Below are positions 33,559 to 42,526 of a stretch of DNA of 64,000 nt, one piece after another. Position 1 is the first letter of the stretch; each line of letters starts with the position of its first letter. Position numbers and translations under genes: made by a program. The DNA lies in the NCBI GenBank assembly GCA_002937455.1, contig PTJZ01000009.1, forward strand, positions 1 through 64,000. The letters are read 5' to 3'. Source of the stretch: Alphaproteobacteria bacterium MarineAlpha11_Bin1 (GTDB lineage: Bacteria; Pseudomonadota; Alphaproteobacteria; MPNO01; UBA830). Below the pieces are notes generated by a model, which ran no database searches, was not told where the DNA came from, and worked only from the letters and a program-made list of their open reading frames with translations.

Positions 33559-33690
33559 ATGGCAGTGTTAAAGTATCCGATTGTCTTCGCCGGCGGCTGG
33601 TTATTCAATTTTATCGTGGATATCCAATTTATATCTGGCTTTGCCGCTGGCTGGCTCGCCCACACATGGGTTGGAGACCTCTTCTTTTAG
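33559..33690 (+). CDS. Small (43-residue) hydrophobic protein
   Basis: The frame encodes 43 residues (MAVLKYPIVFAGGWLFNFIV, then DIQFISGFAAGWLAHTWVGD, LFF) with an AGGAG site six bases before the ATG. It is hydrophobic and aromatic-rich with charged residues near the start and middle; a single membrane helix or hairpin is likely. It follows the GS-like gene by 69 nt on the same strand, and its stop overlaps the end of the convergent DUF3253 gene by 4 nt. No family recognised. The ribosome-binding site and composition argue for a real gene. Confidence 0.55.
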   Translation: MAVLKYPIVFAGGWLFNFIVDIQFISGFAAGWLAHTWVGDLFF

Positions 33691-33974
33691 GAGAAGTTCT
33701 TAAGGCGCATCCGGACTACGCCGCGAAAGTCCTCTGGATCAACAACCTCGCCCTTTCGCAGGATTTCTATGCGTCCTTCCCGCGCGAGATGCAGCATCTG
33801 CTGTTTGACAGGATTCATGAAGCGTCGCCAGGAATCGGATTTTTCGGCCGGTTTACGGCGCAACGCTCCCAAACCCCTCGCTATATCTACCGGCGCCGCC
33901 GACGCCTCATTTTTCAGTGTTTTGAGGATAAATTCCGCGACCGGATCGAGTTGTTTTTCATCTGTCTCTTCCAT
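33687..33974 (-). CDS. DUF3253-like winged-helix protein
   Basis: A 95-residue protein resembling the DUF3253 family. It has a short N-terminal acidic region, then DPVAEFILKTLKN...VDIARGLG, WRRFMNPVKQQMLHLAREGRIEILRKGEVVDPEDFRG and VVRMRL, a compact winged-helix-like layout. The role of the family is unknown to me. It is convergent with the 43-residue gene and divergent from the MFS transporter gene. Confidence 0.78.
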   Translation of the reverse strand: MEETDEKQLDPVAEFILKTLKNEASAAPVDIARGLGALRRKPAEKSDSWRRFMNPVKQQMLHLAREGRIEILRKGEVVDPEDFRGVVRMRLKNFS

Positions 33975-34036
33975 AATTGGTTTTTACTCATGGTTTAGAA
34001 AGGAGACAAGTGAAACTCTAAAGAGTAACAAGGGGC

Positions 34037-35290
34037 ATGGCCTTTAAATATAAGCTTGGCGGTATTTCAGTCGCGATGGCGAACCGCAACTACCGTATTT
34101 ATACAATTGGCGCAGTCCCATCGTTATTGGGCACATGGGTTCAACGTATGGCTGTAGGCTGGTTTGCATGGGAACTTACAGGATCTGGTGCCTGGCTAGG
34201 TCTAATCGCCTTTGCCGATCTGGCTCCATCGGTTTTATCTGCCCCGATTGCGGGAGCCTTCGCAGACAGGGTGAACCGGCTTAAAGTCGTGCGACTTGTT
34301 CAGTATATGTCGCTGTTTCAAGCGGCTGCCCTTGCAGCTATTACGCTTTCCGGTGTCATGACAATCGAACTTCTTTTCGCACTAGCACTGATCCAAGGCA
34401 TCGTTCAGGGAATCCATCAGCCGTTTAGGCATGCTCTCTTGGGTACGATCGTTAGCCGCTCCGAAATGACGGCAGCCATCGGCATTAATTCAACGATCTG
34501 GAATTCATCGCGGCTCATAGGTCCCGCAATATCAGCGTTAGTTATCCTGCAACTCGGTGTTGGCGCCACATTTTTAATTAATGCCTTCAGTTACGTTCCG
34601 ATGCTGGTAGGGCTCTATATGATTTCAGCCGAACAACGTCCAGCAGCAAAGAAATCGCTTTCGCGGGTACCTGCAGAGATACTAGAGGGAATCCGCTACG
34701 CGACGGGTCATAAATTTATCGGCTCAATCATGTTCATGCTTTTGATTTTCTCTTTCTTTGGGCGAGCGACCGCCGAGTTATTACCTGGATTCACTGGGGC
34801 AGTTTTTAATCTGGGGCCAGACGGATTGGCGGTGCTAACCGGTGCGGCGGGATTTGGATCCCTGTTTTCAGGTATTTGGTTATCTCGTAGGGGCACCCTC
34901 TCAGGCCTTTCAGATATTCTGATTGTGATGGTATGCCTTATCGCCGTGACGCAGATCGCCTTTGTCGCCACTGACATATTCTTTGTGGCTGTCGTCGTTT
35001 TTATAGTATGGGGCTTTGTAATGAACGGCTCCGGGATTATTTGTCAGTCATTGATCCAAGCTTCGGTACCCGACGCAATTCGGGGACGAGTAGTCAGCCT
35101 ATACGGGATTCTGTGGCTTGGCACCCCAGCAGTCGGCGCTTTTGCAATGGGCGTTGCCTCAGACTTTTTCGGTTTCCGTATTCCGGTTGCCGCTGGTGCA
35201 ATTGTTGTCTTTACCACTTTCCTATGGTCACTCACCCGCCGGCGGCGTCTCCGCGATAATATAAATTTAGTTGCCAAGGAAAATAGCTAG
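34037..35290 (+). CDS. MFS transporter (MFS_3/EntS-like)
   Basis: A 417-residue inner-membrane transporter with about 11-12 hydrophobic helices. It begins with NRNYRIYTIGAVPSLLGTWVQ, the entry typical of the MFS_3 group (enterobactin exporter EntS and relatives), and keeps the loop 2-3 motif GAFADRVNRLKVV (G-x-x-x-D-R-x-x-R). AAGGGG precedes the ATG. Its stop overlaps the stop of the convergent TauD-type gene (CTAG). Substrate is unknown; export of a small metabolite is most likely for this subfamily. Confidence 0.9.
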   Translation: MAFKYKLGGISVAMANRNYRIYTIGAVPSLLGTWVQRMAVGWFAWELTGSGAWLGLIAFADLAPSVLSAPIAGAFADRVNRLKVVRLVQYMSLFQAAALAAITLSGVMTIELLFALALIQGIVQGIHQPFRHALLGTIVSRSEMTAAIGINSTIWNSSRLIGPAISALVILQLGVGATFLINAFSYVPMLVGLYMISAEQRPAAKKSLSRVPAEILEGIRYATGHKFIGSIMFMLLIFSFFGRATAELLPGFTGAVFNLGPDGLAVLTGAAGFGSLFSGIWLSRRGTLSGLSDILIVMVCLIAVTQIAFVATDIFFVAVVVFIVWGFVMNGSGIICQSLIQASVPDAIRGRVVSLYGILWLGTPAVGAFAMGVASDFFGFRIPVAAGAIVVFTTFLWSLTRRRRLRDNINLVAKENS

Positions 35291-36156
35291 GTTACCGGTC
35301 CTTCAAGTACTGTCACCCTCCGCATATCGCGTGGGTTAGAAACGTCATCGAATGGCACGCCACGGTGCATAGTTTGCATATTATCCCACATTACCACGTC
35401 GCCCGCTCGCCACTTATGACGATAAACATACTTACCCTGCGTTGCATGAGCGGTTAGGTAATCGAGCAACGCGCGTCCCTCCGTCCAACCCATGCCTAGT
35501 ATACAAGAAGCATGGCTAGCCAGATAAAGAGATCTTCTAAGAGTTCGTGGGTTAACGTTGACAAGAGCGTGTGCAGCTGGTGGGCGGGTAGCCTTTGCCT
35601 GTTCGCTGACATCGTCCATTCCACTCAGTGTCCGCGAATACCATATAGAGTGCTTAGCCTTAAGGGCACCTATCCACAGTTTTAGATCTTCGGGTAAGTC
35701 ATCGTATGCAGATTTCATATCGGCAAATTCGGTATCAGCTCCTCCGGACGGCACGATATAAGCGGCAAGTATTGAATATGTAGCCCGAACGCGATCAAAG
35801 GTAACATCGGAGTGCCAGAGAAGATTTCCCTTATGGAACGCTCGGCGAGGATCGTCTGCCGAATGAATATTCCCATTCTCGTCTAGGTTTCCTACATCGA
35901 TAATCTCGTCGGTCGACAACCTTATTCCGCGGCCGGAAATCGTTTGCTGCATCCTTTGTCTCATAAGGGGTCCGAATTTTCGGCCAAACGCAAGGTGGCC
36001 GGAATCACTGATTGGCGAATTATTCCGGAAAATGCAGATTCCGAACCTGTCTATTAGATCGATAACTTCTTTACGTTGGGTGTCGCTAAGCGCGCGCGTT
36101 ATATCTATTGAATTGCATTCAGCAGCGAATTTTTCGGTTATCGGGCTAAAATCCAT
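35287..36156 (-). CDS. TauD/TfdA-family 2-oxoglutarate-dependent dioxygenase
   Basis: A 289-residue Fe(II)/2OG oxygenase. Iron ligands are H115, D117 (LLWHSDVTFD) and H264 (QTMHRGVPFD), and the 2OG-binding Arg is R279 or R280 (DMRRVTVLEG). The ATG at 36156 is chosen because it follows a purine-rich site and keeps the gene clear of the upstream stop; a start 69 nt earlier would overlap the ThDP gene. TfdA/TauD enzymes release sulfite, glyoxylate or similar leaving groups by hydroxylation. It is the last gene of a five-gene operon. Confidence 0.88.
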   Translation of the reverse strand: MDFSPITEKFAAECNSIDITRALSDTQRKEVIDLIDRFGICIFRNNSPISDSGHLAFGRKFGPLMRQRMQQTISGRGIRLSTDEIIDVGNLDENGNIHSADDPRRAFHKGNLLWHSDVTFDRVRATYSILAAYIVPSGGADTEFADMKSAYDDLPEDLKLWIGALKAKHSIWYSRTLSGMDDVSEQAKATRPPAAHALVNVNPRTLRRSLYLASHASCILGMGWTEGRALLDYLTAHATQGKYVYRHKWRAGDVVMWDNMQTMHRGVPFDDVSNPRDMRRVTVLEGPVT

Positions 36157-36169
36157 CCCGAGGCCCGCA

Positions 36170-37876
36170 TCAGAATTTATGAAATTCCGCAAACTCTTCG
36201 ACTCGGTAATGGGGTTCCCAACCATCTATAATCACATCTATCACCGAGGTTGTTTCCGCTTTAGCCGCCCGCCTTAACGCCGGCTCGAGCTCACTGGGAC
36301 TTTCGACCTTCTCTCCCCTAGCGCCATATGCCTCTGCAAGCTTGGCATGATCGGTCTGACCGAAGTGAGAACCAATGAACCTTTCACCATAGTGTTGTTT
36401 CTGGAATACTCGCAATGCCCCAAAGCTACAGTCGTTATAAACGACTATAATAACGGGAGCATTTTCACGAATAGAGGTCTCAATTTCCTGCGCATTCATA
36501 CCAAAATCACCATCACCGATACAGACGACAACCTGCCGATCCGGAAAAGCTAGCTTAGCTCCTATTGCACCGGGAAGAGCCCAAGCCATGGTCCCAGAAC
36601 CAATCGAATAATTGTATTGGTCTGGTAGTCGTATCTTTATGCCATGAGCAAACTGGGTATGCAGTCCGGAACCGAAAACAAATATTGCATCTCGGTCGCA
36701 TATCTTCTCGATTGCCTTGGTAATCCGCTGAGGTTTGATCGGGACTGCATCTAAATCTGTATCGTAATACCGAAGACTTTGATCGGCTAGCAACTCCGCG
36801 ACCCTTTTGACACGTTGGTTATCTTTATCAACTGTCGGTGCTGCCAATGCACCAATCTCGGCACACAAGTCACCAAGAAATGTGCAGGAATCCGAATATA
36901 TCCCAAGTTCTACCGCGTATTGTTTACCAATTTCCAGTGGATCCGCCTCGACCTGTATTATCTTCGTATCAGGTGCAATCATCGACCAATTAATAGTACT
37001 GACGTTAAGAAAACGGCTACCAAGACCGAGAACAACATCAGCTTCTCGCAAAAGTGCGTTTGCAGCAGAGTGACCGAAGTGACCCACCAACCCCCCGGCG
37101 AGGGGATGGTCCTCGGGAATTGTACCGCGACCCATCTCCGTGGTGATAACTGGAATTGTCATAGCCTCGGCCAACATCACCAGCTGTTGCGACCCACCTC
37201 CCCACCGAACACCACGTCCTGATAGAATCAGTGGTTTCCGGGCTCCTCTAAGAATTTCCGCCGCACGTGTCACCGCCCACGCTTCAGGCCTCGGGCGATT
37301 AGATGTCGCCGCAGAGTGGGCCCCACCCATAAGCGAGAGATCCGTAGACTCCACATCGGCCGGTTGTGGAAGGATATCTTTTGGAAAATCAATATGCACT
37401 ACACCCGGCATTCCGGACTTGGCGGCCTGGAAAGCATTACGCATTAGTCGACGCGTATCTTTTGCCTGGACTAACTGGCCCTGCCACTTAGTGAACTTAC
37501 TGTAGACTCCCATGACATCGAATTCATGCCAAATATTCCGGTCTAACCGGAACGTATCCATATTTGCCGACATCACAAGCAACGGTACCGCATCCTTCTG
37601 TGCCGACCAGGCTCCGAGTATGGTATTTGCGATGCTAGGGCCAACATGGAACAGGCAGCAGCCGATTTTCCCCGTCGTACGCGAATAAGTATCAGCCATC
37701 GCCGTCGCACCGGTTTCCACGCGAGCTGTCACGTAACGAATCTCGTCCTTACGCTGGTACATAGCGTCCAAAAGGGGAAGAACGGTATCACCTGTCATTC
37801 CGAAGACAACCTCAACACCCTCCTCTATCAACGCGTCGACCACGGCCTCTGCAGCGGTAAGGTTATTCTTTTTCAT
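36170..37876 (-). CDS. ThDP-dependent lyase/decarboxylase (acetolactate-synthase-like)
   Basis: A 568-residue three-domain ThDP enzyme of the acetohydroxyacid synthase / benzoylformate decarboxylase / oxalyl-CoA decarboxylase superfamily. The activating Glu is E54 (RVETGATAMAD) and the ThDP motif runs from GDGDFGMNAQE to YNDCSFG (about 459-485). The central domain is present. GGGAGG precedes the ATG. No regulatory small subunit is nearby, and the catabolic setting argues against branched-chain amino acid synthesis. A carboligase or decarboxylase acting on a product of the neighbouring oxygenases is likely. Confidence 0.87.
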   Translation of the reverse strand: MKKNNLTAAEAVVDALIEEGVEVVFGMTGDTVLPLLDAMYQRKDEIRYVTARVETGATAMADTYSRTTGKIGCCLFHVGPSIANTILGAWSAQKDAVPLLVMSANMDTFRLDRNIWHEFDVMGVYSKFTKWQGQLVQAKDTRRLMRNAFQAAKSGMPGVVHIDFPKDILPQPADVESTDLSLMGGAHSAATSNRPRPEAWAVTRAAEILRGARKPLILSGRGVRWGGGSQQLVMLAEAMTIPVITTEMGRGTIPEDHPLAGGLVGHFGHSAANALLREADVVLGLGSRFLNVSTINWSMIAPDTKIIQVEADPLEIGKQYAVELGIYSDSCTFLGDLCAEIGALAAPTVDKDNQRVKRVAELLADQSLRYYDTDLDAVPIKPQRITKAIEKICDRDAIFVFGSGLHTQFAHGIKIRLPDQYNYSIGSGTMAWALPGAIGAKLAFPDRQVVVCIGDGDFGMNAQEIETSIRENAPVIIVVYNDCSFGALRVFQKQHYGERFIGSHFGQTDHAKLAEAYGARGEKVESPSELEPALRRAAKAETTSVIDVIIDGWEPHYRVEEFAEFHKF

Positions 37877-37909
37877 TAGTTAACCTCCCTGAAAAGCTGT
37901 CGCACTCTT

Positions 37910-39055
37910 CTAATTATTTGCCAGGTTGGATTTTTCATATTCTGCATCCAGCGGTACCTCACCAAATTCCGAGTATTGCTGTGACAGCACATCGGCCTCT
38001 TCTCGATAGTTATAGCGACCACTGTTGAAATGCGGAATCACGTATCGTGCAAAAAGTTCTAATGATTTCCTGAGCTTATCGGAGGTCGCCCATTCATGGG
38101 TAGTCAGCATTACCCCACCAAATTTTCCGTTCTGCTCGATTTTTTTCTCAATCCAAGAAATCGCATCTTCCGGCGTACCGATAACCCAATCTCGTCTTTC
38201 GACTGCGGATTCTGCGGTAACTTCCGAAGTCGGCTGATCCGGATAGGACTGATACAAAGGCTTAAAACCGATCGACAGGAAATAGCCGGTTTCTCGCATA
38301 ATACCCTCCCTAACGTCAGACCAAGCCTCCTCCCTGCTTTCAGCAAGGTAGAAACTACTGACCAAATGCCAGTTATCTCGATAAGCAATTTTGTCGTGCC
38401 GTGCGCAGGCATCCTCGAAATCATTCCAGAACTTTGTAAAAATGCCATTACCGGGGCGATTTAGACCGCAAGGCGTCCATAATTCTGCATCGTAGCGTGC
38501 TGCCAAGTCTAGGCTTTCTGGGCTACCGGTGGTGGGCAAAGCAAGTGGCAGACGTGGCTGCTGATAAGATTTCAGCTGTAGTCTCATATCTTCAAATTGC
38601 CAGAATTCACCCTTATGGCTGATTGGATCATCGGCCTCGAGCAACCTTACAATCACATCCGTCGCCTCGACCATCATTCGGCGTGCCTTTGCACTATCGA
38701 TTTTGAATAATTTCTTATCCGTGACGAGGCTCGACGGTCCAATGCCAAGAATTGCCCGGCCATACGTTAAATGGTCTAGAAACGCGATCCGCTCCGCAAC
38801 CTGAAATGGGTGATGAAAGGGAAGATTGACTACAGATGTACCAAGCCTTATCCGTCCCGTCTTCGCGGCCGCCATCGACAACGCCATTTCTGGCAACGGC
38901 ATAGTTTCCCATCCACCCGAGTGATGCTCACCAATGTGGAAGGAATCATAACCGAGGCTCTCAACATAAGGAATCAGATCGATATCCCGATGAAATGCAA
39001 GGGTTGGATTTTCCGACGGGTGATGCGTTGGCATCATAAAGAAAGAAAATTTCAT
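37910..39055 (-). CDS. LLM-class flavin-dependent monooxygenase (alkanal/limonene monooxygenase-like)
   Basis: A 381-residue luciferase-like monooxygenase. It begins MKFSFFMMPTHHPSENP, followed by YDSFHIGEHHSGGWETMPLPE, RIRLGTSVVNLPFHHPFQVAE and GRAILGIGPSS, the usual FMN-contact segments. The ATG at 39055 is chosen over one 66 nt upstream, which would overlap the VOC gene. Family members perform Baeyer-Villiger oxidation, epoxidation or C-S/C-N cleavage with FMNH2 from a partner reductase. It lies 31 nt after the VOC gene in a five-gene operon. Confidence 0.87.
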   Translation of the reverse strand: MKFSFFMMPTHHPSENPTLAFHRDIDLIPYVESLGYDSFHIGEHHSGGWETMPLPEMALSMAAAKTGRIRLGTSVVNLPFHHPFQVAERIAFLDHLTYGRAILGIGPSSLVTDKKLFKIDSAKARRMMVEATDVIVRLLEADDPISHKGEFWQFEDMRLQLKSYQQPRLPLALPTTGSPESLDLAARYDAELWTPCGLNRPGNGIFTKFWNDFEDACARHDKIAYRDNWHLVSSFYLAESREEAWSDVREGIMRETGYFLSIGFKPLYQSYPDQPTSEVTAESAVERRDWVIGTPEDAISWIEKKIEQNGKFGGVMLTTHEWATSDKLRKSLELFARYVIPHFNSGRYNYREEADVLSQQYSEFGEVPLDAEYEKSNLANN

Positions 39056-39086
39056 TTCGAGCTTTCGTGTCTGATCTGGCTCCAAA

Positions 39087-40316
39087 TCATCCCCAAGGCC
39101 CCATGAATTGTTCACCAGCAAAACTATCGGTCACCGGTTCGATCATATCCGGCCAATTATTATTGTCGATCTCTCGCCGCTGTTCTTTTGGCCGCGGTCG
39201 ACCGTCCCAGCCAAGCTGCTCCATGTAACAATACAGCTGTATCGCGTGCCCATCAGGGTCCATAGCAAATGCTGTATAATCCATCCCGGGGGATAGCTCG
39301 GGGGGAGGATAACGAATTTCAACACCTTTATCCCGTAACCAAGAGATCGAACTTTTTAATTGAGCATAATCGTTAACCCTTATTCCAAATGCCATACTCG
39401 TGGAGCGTTCTGTCAGACCTAGCTCCGATCGTAGTGCTATAGGATAGAGTGCAAGAGAATGGTGCTCCGTTGTGCAACGAAGGAAATAACTGACTTCACC
39501 CCTCCACTTGACCGTTTCCGTTACAGTAAAGCCAAGCCGACTCTCGTAGAACTGAAGCGCCTCTTCCATATTATGGGTAAATAAACTCACAGGGCCTATC
39601 CCTGTAATTTTGAAAGGCCGGGGAAGCTTTATACCGCCAACGTCGTACTCCGCCTCGCCTGTCTCAAGGGAATTCGTTCCAGAAGCTAGATCGACATTTG
39701 CGTTCTTCGCAATAAGAACCTCCTCGGCTTCCCGGATATAAGGCAATTCCGGCGTATCTATGAATTTCCGATCATACATATTTCTTGGTTTCGAGAGACC
39801 ATCCCATCCAATTTGCTCGATTCCATAAAATAATTCGTTGACCCGTCCATCGGGGTCATTCGGGTAAACATGCCAATTTGAGCCAGGAATATCGCGTCCC
39901 GTTCGGCTATAACCTACCCCGACTTTTGTGAACCAATCACTCGCATTCCGGACTTCGCGTAGGCTTCCTACCTGCCAAGTGATTTGGTTCATAGTCGCAC
40001 CATTGGCCATCGTATTTTTGTAATCAATGGCCTTACGCACCCGATAGGGAAACAATACGAAGGCATGATGATCGGTGCCGTAACGCATAAAATAACCAAG
40101 AGTTTCGCCGAGACCTTCTATATCTTTCGGATCGTTTGCCCTAGGCGCAAAGTCTAGCGTGTCTGTAATCTGAAATCCGAGAAGATCACGGTAAAACGTA
40201 AGGGAGGCCCTCATATCGTTGGCATAAAAACCAAAATGGCCCAACCGTCGTATTTTAAACGGTCGATTTAGTTTCATTCCGCCAACGTCAAAGCCCGCGG
40301 CAGGTTGATTTATCAT
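39087..40316 (-). CDS. Two-domain VOC protein, extradiol-dioxygenase-like with altered metal sites
   Basis: A 409-residue protein with two tandem vicinal-oxygen-chelate domains (about 20-170 and 235-370), each preceded by a near-identical DVGGxKLxRPFKI segment, so it arose by duplication. Compared by hand with BphC-type enzymes, domain 1 keeps H27, the HH pair (83-84) and E161 but has Gln111 where the second metal His is expected. Domain 2 has Pro242, Ala309 and Gln360 at the ligand positions and keeps only HH (285-286). Metal binding is therefore uncertain in domain 1 and unlikely in domain 2. AGGAGG precedes the ATG. It is the second gene of the operon. Confidence 0.83.
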   Translation of the reverse strand: MINQPAAGFDVGGMKLNRPFKIRRLGHFGFYANDMRASLTFYRDLLGFQITDTLDFAPRANDPKDIEGLGETLGYFMRYGTDHHAFVLFPYRVRKAIDYKNTMANGATMNQITWQVGSLREVRNASDWFTKVGVGYSRTGRDIPGSNWHVYPNDPDGRVNELFYGIEQIGWDGLSKPRNMYDRKFIDTPELPYIREAEEVLIAKNANVDLASGTNSLETGEAEYDVGGIKLPRPFKITGIGPVSLFTHNMEEALQFYESRLGFTVTETVKWRGEVSYFLRCTTEHHSLALYPIALRSELGLTERSTSMAFGIRVNDYAQLKSSISWLRDKGVEIRYPPPELSPGMDYTAFAMDPDGHAIQLYCYMEQLGWDGRPRPKEQRREIDNNNWPDMIEPVTDSFAGEQFMGPWG

Positions 40317-40333
40317 CGCCCCCTCCTTTTATT

Positions 40334-41968
40334 TTACCCACCCTTCGCAGGTGCGAGATATGACTTTCCAAGTATATTGTCACTCACCTTCTCGGCAATC
40401 ATCAATACCGCGGCATGTATATTACCAGACACTAGGTCCGGCATTGCCGAGGCATCTACCACACGCAGGTTATCCGCACCTTTTACTCGGCATTCGGTGT
40501 CCAGAACGGCTTCCGAGTTGTCACCCATTGGGGTTGTACAAGACGGGTGGTGCGCCGTAATTGCGGTACGCCTTATCCAATCGTCAAGCTGATCATCATT
40601 CTTGATACCATTTCCAGGCGCGGTTTCTTCACCGCGGAAAGCATCCAGTGCCGGCTGATTCAAAAGATCCCGCGCAATCTTTACTCCCTCTCGAAGGGTC
40701 TCGAGGTCACGCGGTATTTCCAAGAAATTTTGGATAATTCTTACTTTATCGAAAGGATTAGCGGACCTAAGCAATACCTCGCCCCTACTCTCCGGGTGCA
40801 ATAGCACAGGCCGGAGCCCGAAGCCGTCAAGGTAGGGCCGCTTTATACCGGGAAACCACATTTGGGCATTACCAGGCGCACCTCGAAACAGAAACTGGAT
40901 ATCAGTAGCGCTCGAACTAGATCTGAGTTTTAAGAACCCGTGTAAGCCTCCTGGCAGCACGGTTGCCGGGCCTTTTCCGAACAAATGGGCGCGGACAATC
41001 GACGTCACCATGCGATCAAACCGCATCTCTGCCCTGAAAGGGCCCGGGTCTGGTCGACTCGCCGTGGGTTGAACCGCAAGGTGATCCTGCAGATTCTTAC
41101 CAACATAAGGAGAGTCTATCACTGGTTCGATTCCGAAACTACGCAGATGGCCCGCTGGCCCTATCCCGGAGAGCATCAGTAATTGTGGTGAATTAAAAAC
41201 TCCGCCAGATAAAATGACCTCTCTCGAGGCCATTATTGTTTCAGGTCGTCCAAGGCGGAAATATTCAACACCTGCAGCTCGCTTGCCCTCCATTACGATT
41301 TTGCTAACTAATGTGTTGATCCGCAGATCGACGTTCCCGCGTCGCATGGCTGGACGCAGGAATGCGGTCGCTGCACTGTGGCGGCGCCCCCGATAGATAT
41401 TAGACTGACTGCGCCCAAGACCCTCCTGTTTCTCGCCATTATAGTCTTCTGTATAACCAATTCCGGTAGCCTTGCCGGCCTCAATCCAAGCGTCCCATAA
41501 GGGATCCTGAGACTTCGCGAACTGCGTATTCAACGGTCCGTCACCACCACGCCAAGTGTCCTCGCCGCCCTCCCAAGACTCCATCCGCCGGAAATATGGC
41601 AAAACATCAGCATAGGACCAACCATTAGCTCCATTATCGGCCCAACGGTCGTAGTCGCCCCTGTTACCACGCACGTATGCCATCACATTAATCGACGAAG
41701 AACCACCAACGACTTTGCCACGCATAGCCTCAATCTCACGGCCGTTTAGACGCTGTTCAGGCTCCGCATCATATCCCCAATCATGGGCTCTCTTGTCATG
41801 CATTTTCCCGAGGCCAAGCGGTATATGGATGAGTGGGTCCGTATCTGGACCCCCGGCCTCCAGTATCAAAATATTATTATTCGGATCCGCACCAAGCCGA
41901 TATGCTAGCATACACCCAGCGCTCCCTGCGCCAACAATTATATAGTCGTACTCTTTGGACCCGGCCAT
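40334..41968 (-). CDS. GMC-family FAD oxidoreductase (choline dehydrogenase/alcohol oxidase-like)
   Basis: A 544-residue glucose-methanol-choline oxidoreductase. The FAD loop is VGAGSAGC (12-19), GGSSSINVMAYVRGN is signature 1, SGGVFNSPQLLMLSGIG signature 2, and the catalytic His lies in AHHPSCTTPMG (about 470). The ATG at 41968 has AAAGGAGA upstream; longer starts would reach the divergent YaiI gene. It would oxidise an alcohol to an aldehyde, passing electrons to O2 or a quinone. It opens the five-gene operon, 17 nt before the VOC gene. HMF/furfural oxidases are in this family, but so are many others. Confidence 0.9.
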   Translation of the reverse strand: MAGSKEYDYIIVGAGSAGCMLAYRLGADPNNNILILEAGGPDTDPLIHIPLGLGKMHDKRAHDWGYDAEPEQRLNGREIEAMRGKVVGGSSSINVMAYVRGNRGDYDRWADNGANGWSYADVLPYFRRMESWEGGEDTWRGGDGPLNTQFAKSQDPLWDAWIEAGKATGIGYTEDYNGEKQEGLGRSQSNIYRGRRHSAATAFLRPAMRRGNVDLRINTLVSKIVMEGKRAAGVEYFRLGRPETIMASREVILSGGVFNSPQLLMLSGIGPAGHLRSFGIEPVIDSPYVGKNLQDHLAVQPTASRPDPGPFRAEMRFDRMVTSIVRAHLFGKGPATVLPGGLHGFLKLRSSSSATDIQFLFRGAPGNAQMWFPGIKRPYLDGFGLRPVLLHPESRGEVLLRSANPFDKVRIIQNFLEIPRDLETLREGVKIARDLLNQPALDAFRGEETAPGNGIKNDDQLDDWIRRTAITAHHPSCTTPMGDNSEAVLDTECRVKGADNLRVVDASAMPDLVSGNIHAAVLMIAEKVSDNILGKSYLAPAKGG

Positions 41969-42065
41969 TTTTCCGTCGTCTCCTTTTACTTTGGTATCAT
42001 ACGTTTCTTGCGGTCTTCGCTGTGCCATATTAGACCGGTTATTATTCGTTTCACAAAGCACACTG

Positions 42066-42515
42066 ATGATAGAAATTTATGTTGATGCCGATGCATGCCC
42101 TGTAAAGTATGAAATTGTTCGAGTTGCAGACCGCCATAACTTACGGGTTAACATGGTCAGTAATGGTGGCATCCGCCCTAATCAGCACCCGCTTGTTACT
42201 ACGGTCATTGTAGACTCAGGGCCGGATGCAGCCGATAACTGGATAGCAGATCGTATCCGCAATGGTGATATTGCGATAACCAACGACATTCCACTGGCGG
42301 CTCTCTGTATTGAAAACGGCGCCAATGTTATCCGGCCAAACGGTGATGTCTTAAACAAACAAACAATCGGCGGGATTCTGGCAACACGCAATCTGATGAC
42401 AAATCTCCGAGCCGCAGGGGAAGTTTTTGGGGGACCAAAGCCGTTCGGGAGTAAAGACCGATCAAAATTTCTCGATTATCTGGAACGGACGGTTCAGGCC
42501 GCCAAGCGTTGTTGA
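42066..42515 (+). CDS. YaiI/YqxD (DUF188) family protein
   Basis: A 149-residue member of the UPF0178/DUF188 family. It starts MIEIYVDADACPVK, with the PIN-like acidic motif DADACPV, and continues VDSGPDAADNWIADRI, ITNDIPLAA and FGGPKPFGSKDRSKFLDYLE, all hallmarks. The fold is related to PIN-domain nucleases; the biological role is unsettled. The ATG at 42066 is set by homology; longer frames run antisense into the GMC gene. It is divergent from the GMC operon. Confidence 0.93.
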   Translation: MIEIYVDADACPVKYEIVRVADRHNLRVNMVSNGGIRPNQHPLVTTVIVDSGPDAADNWIADRIRNGDIAITNDIPLAALCIENGANVIRPNGDVLNKQTIGGILATRNLMTNLRAAGEVFGGPKPFGSKDRSKFLDYLERTVQAAKRC

Positions 42516-42526
42516 GTTAATGTAGG

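Noticed and set aside
36170..37876. Biosynthetic acetolactate synthase (IlvB/IlvI)
   Set aside because: No small regulatory subunit or ilv genes are nearby and it sits inside a catabolic operon; only the superfamily is supported.
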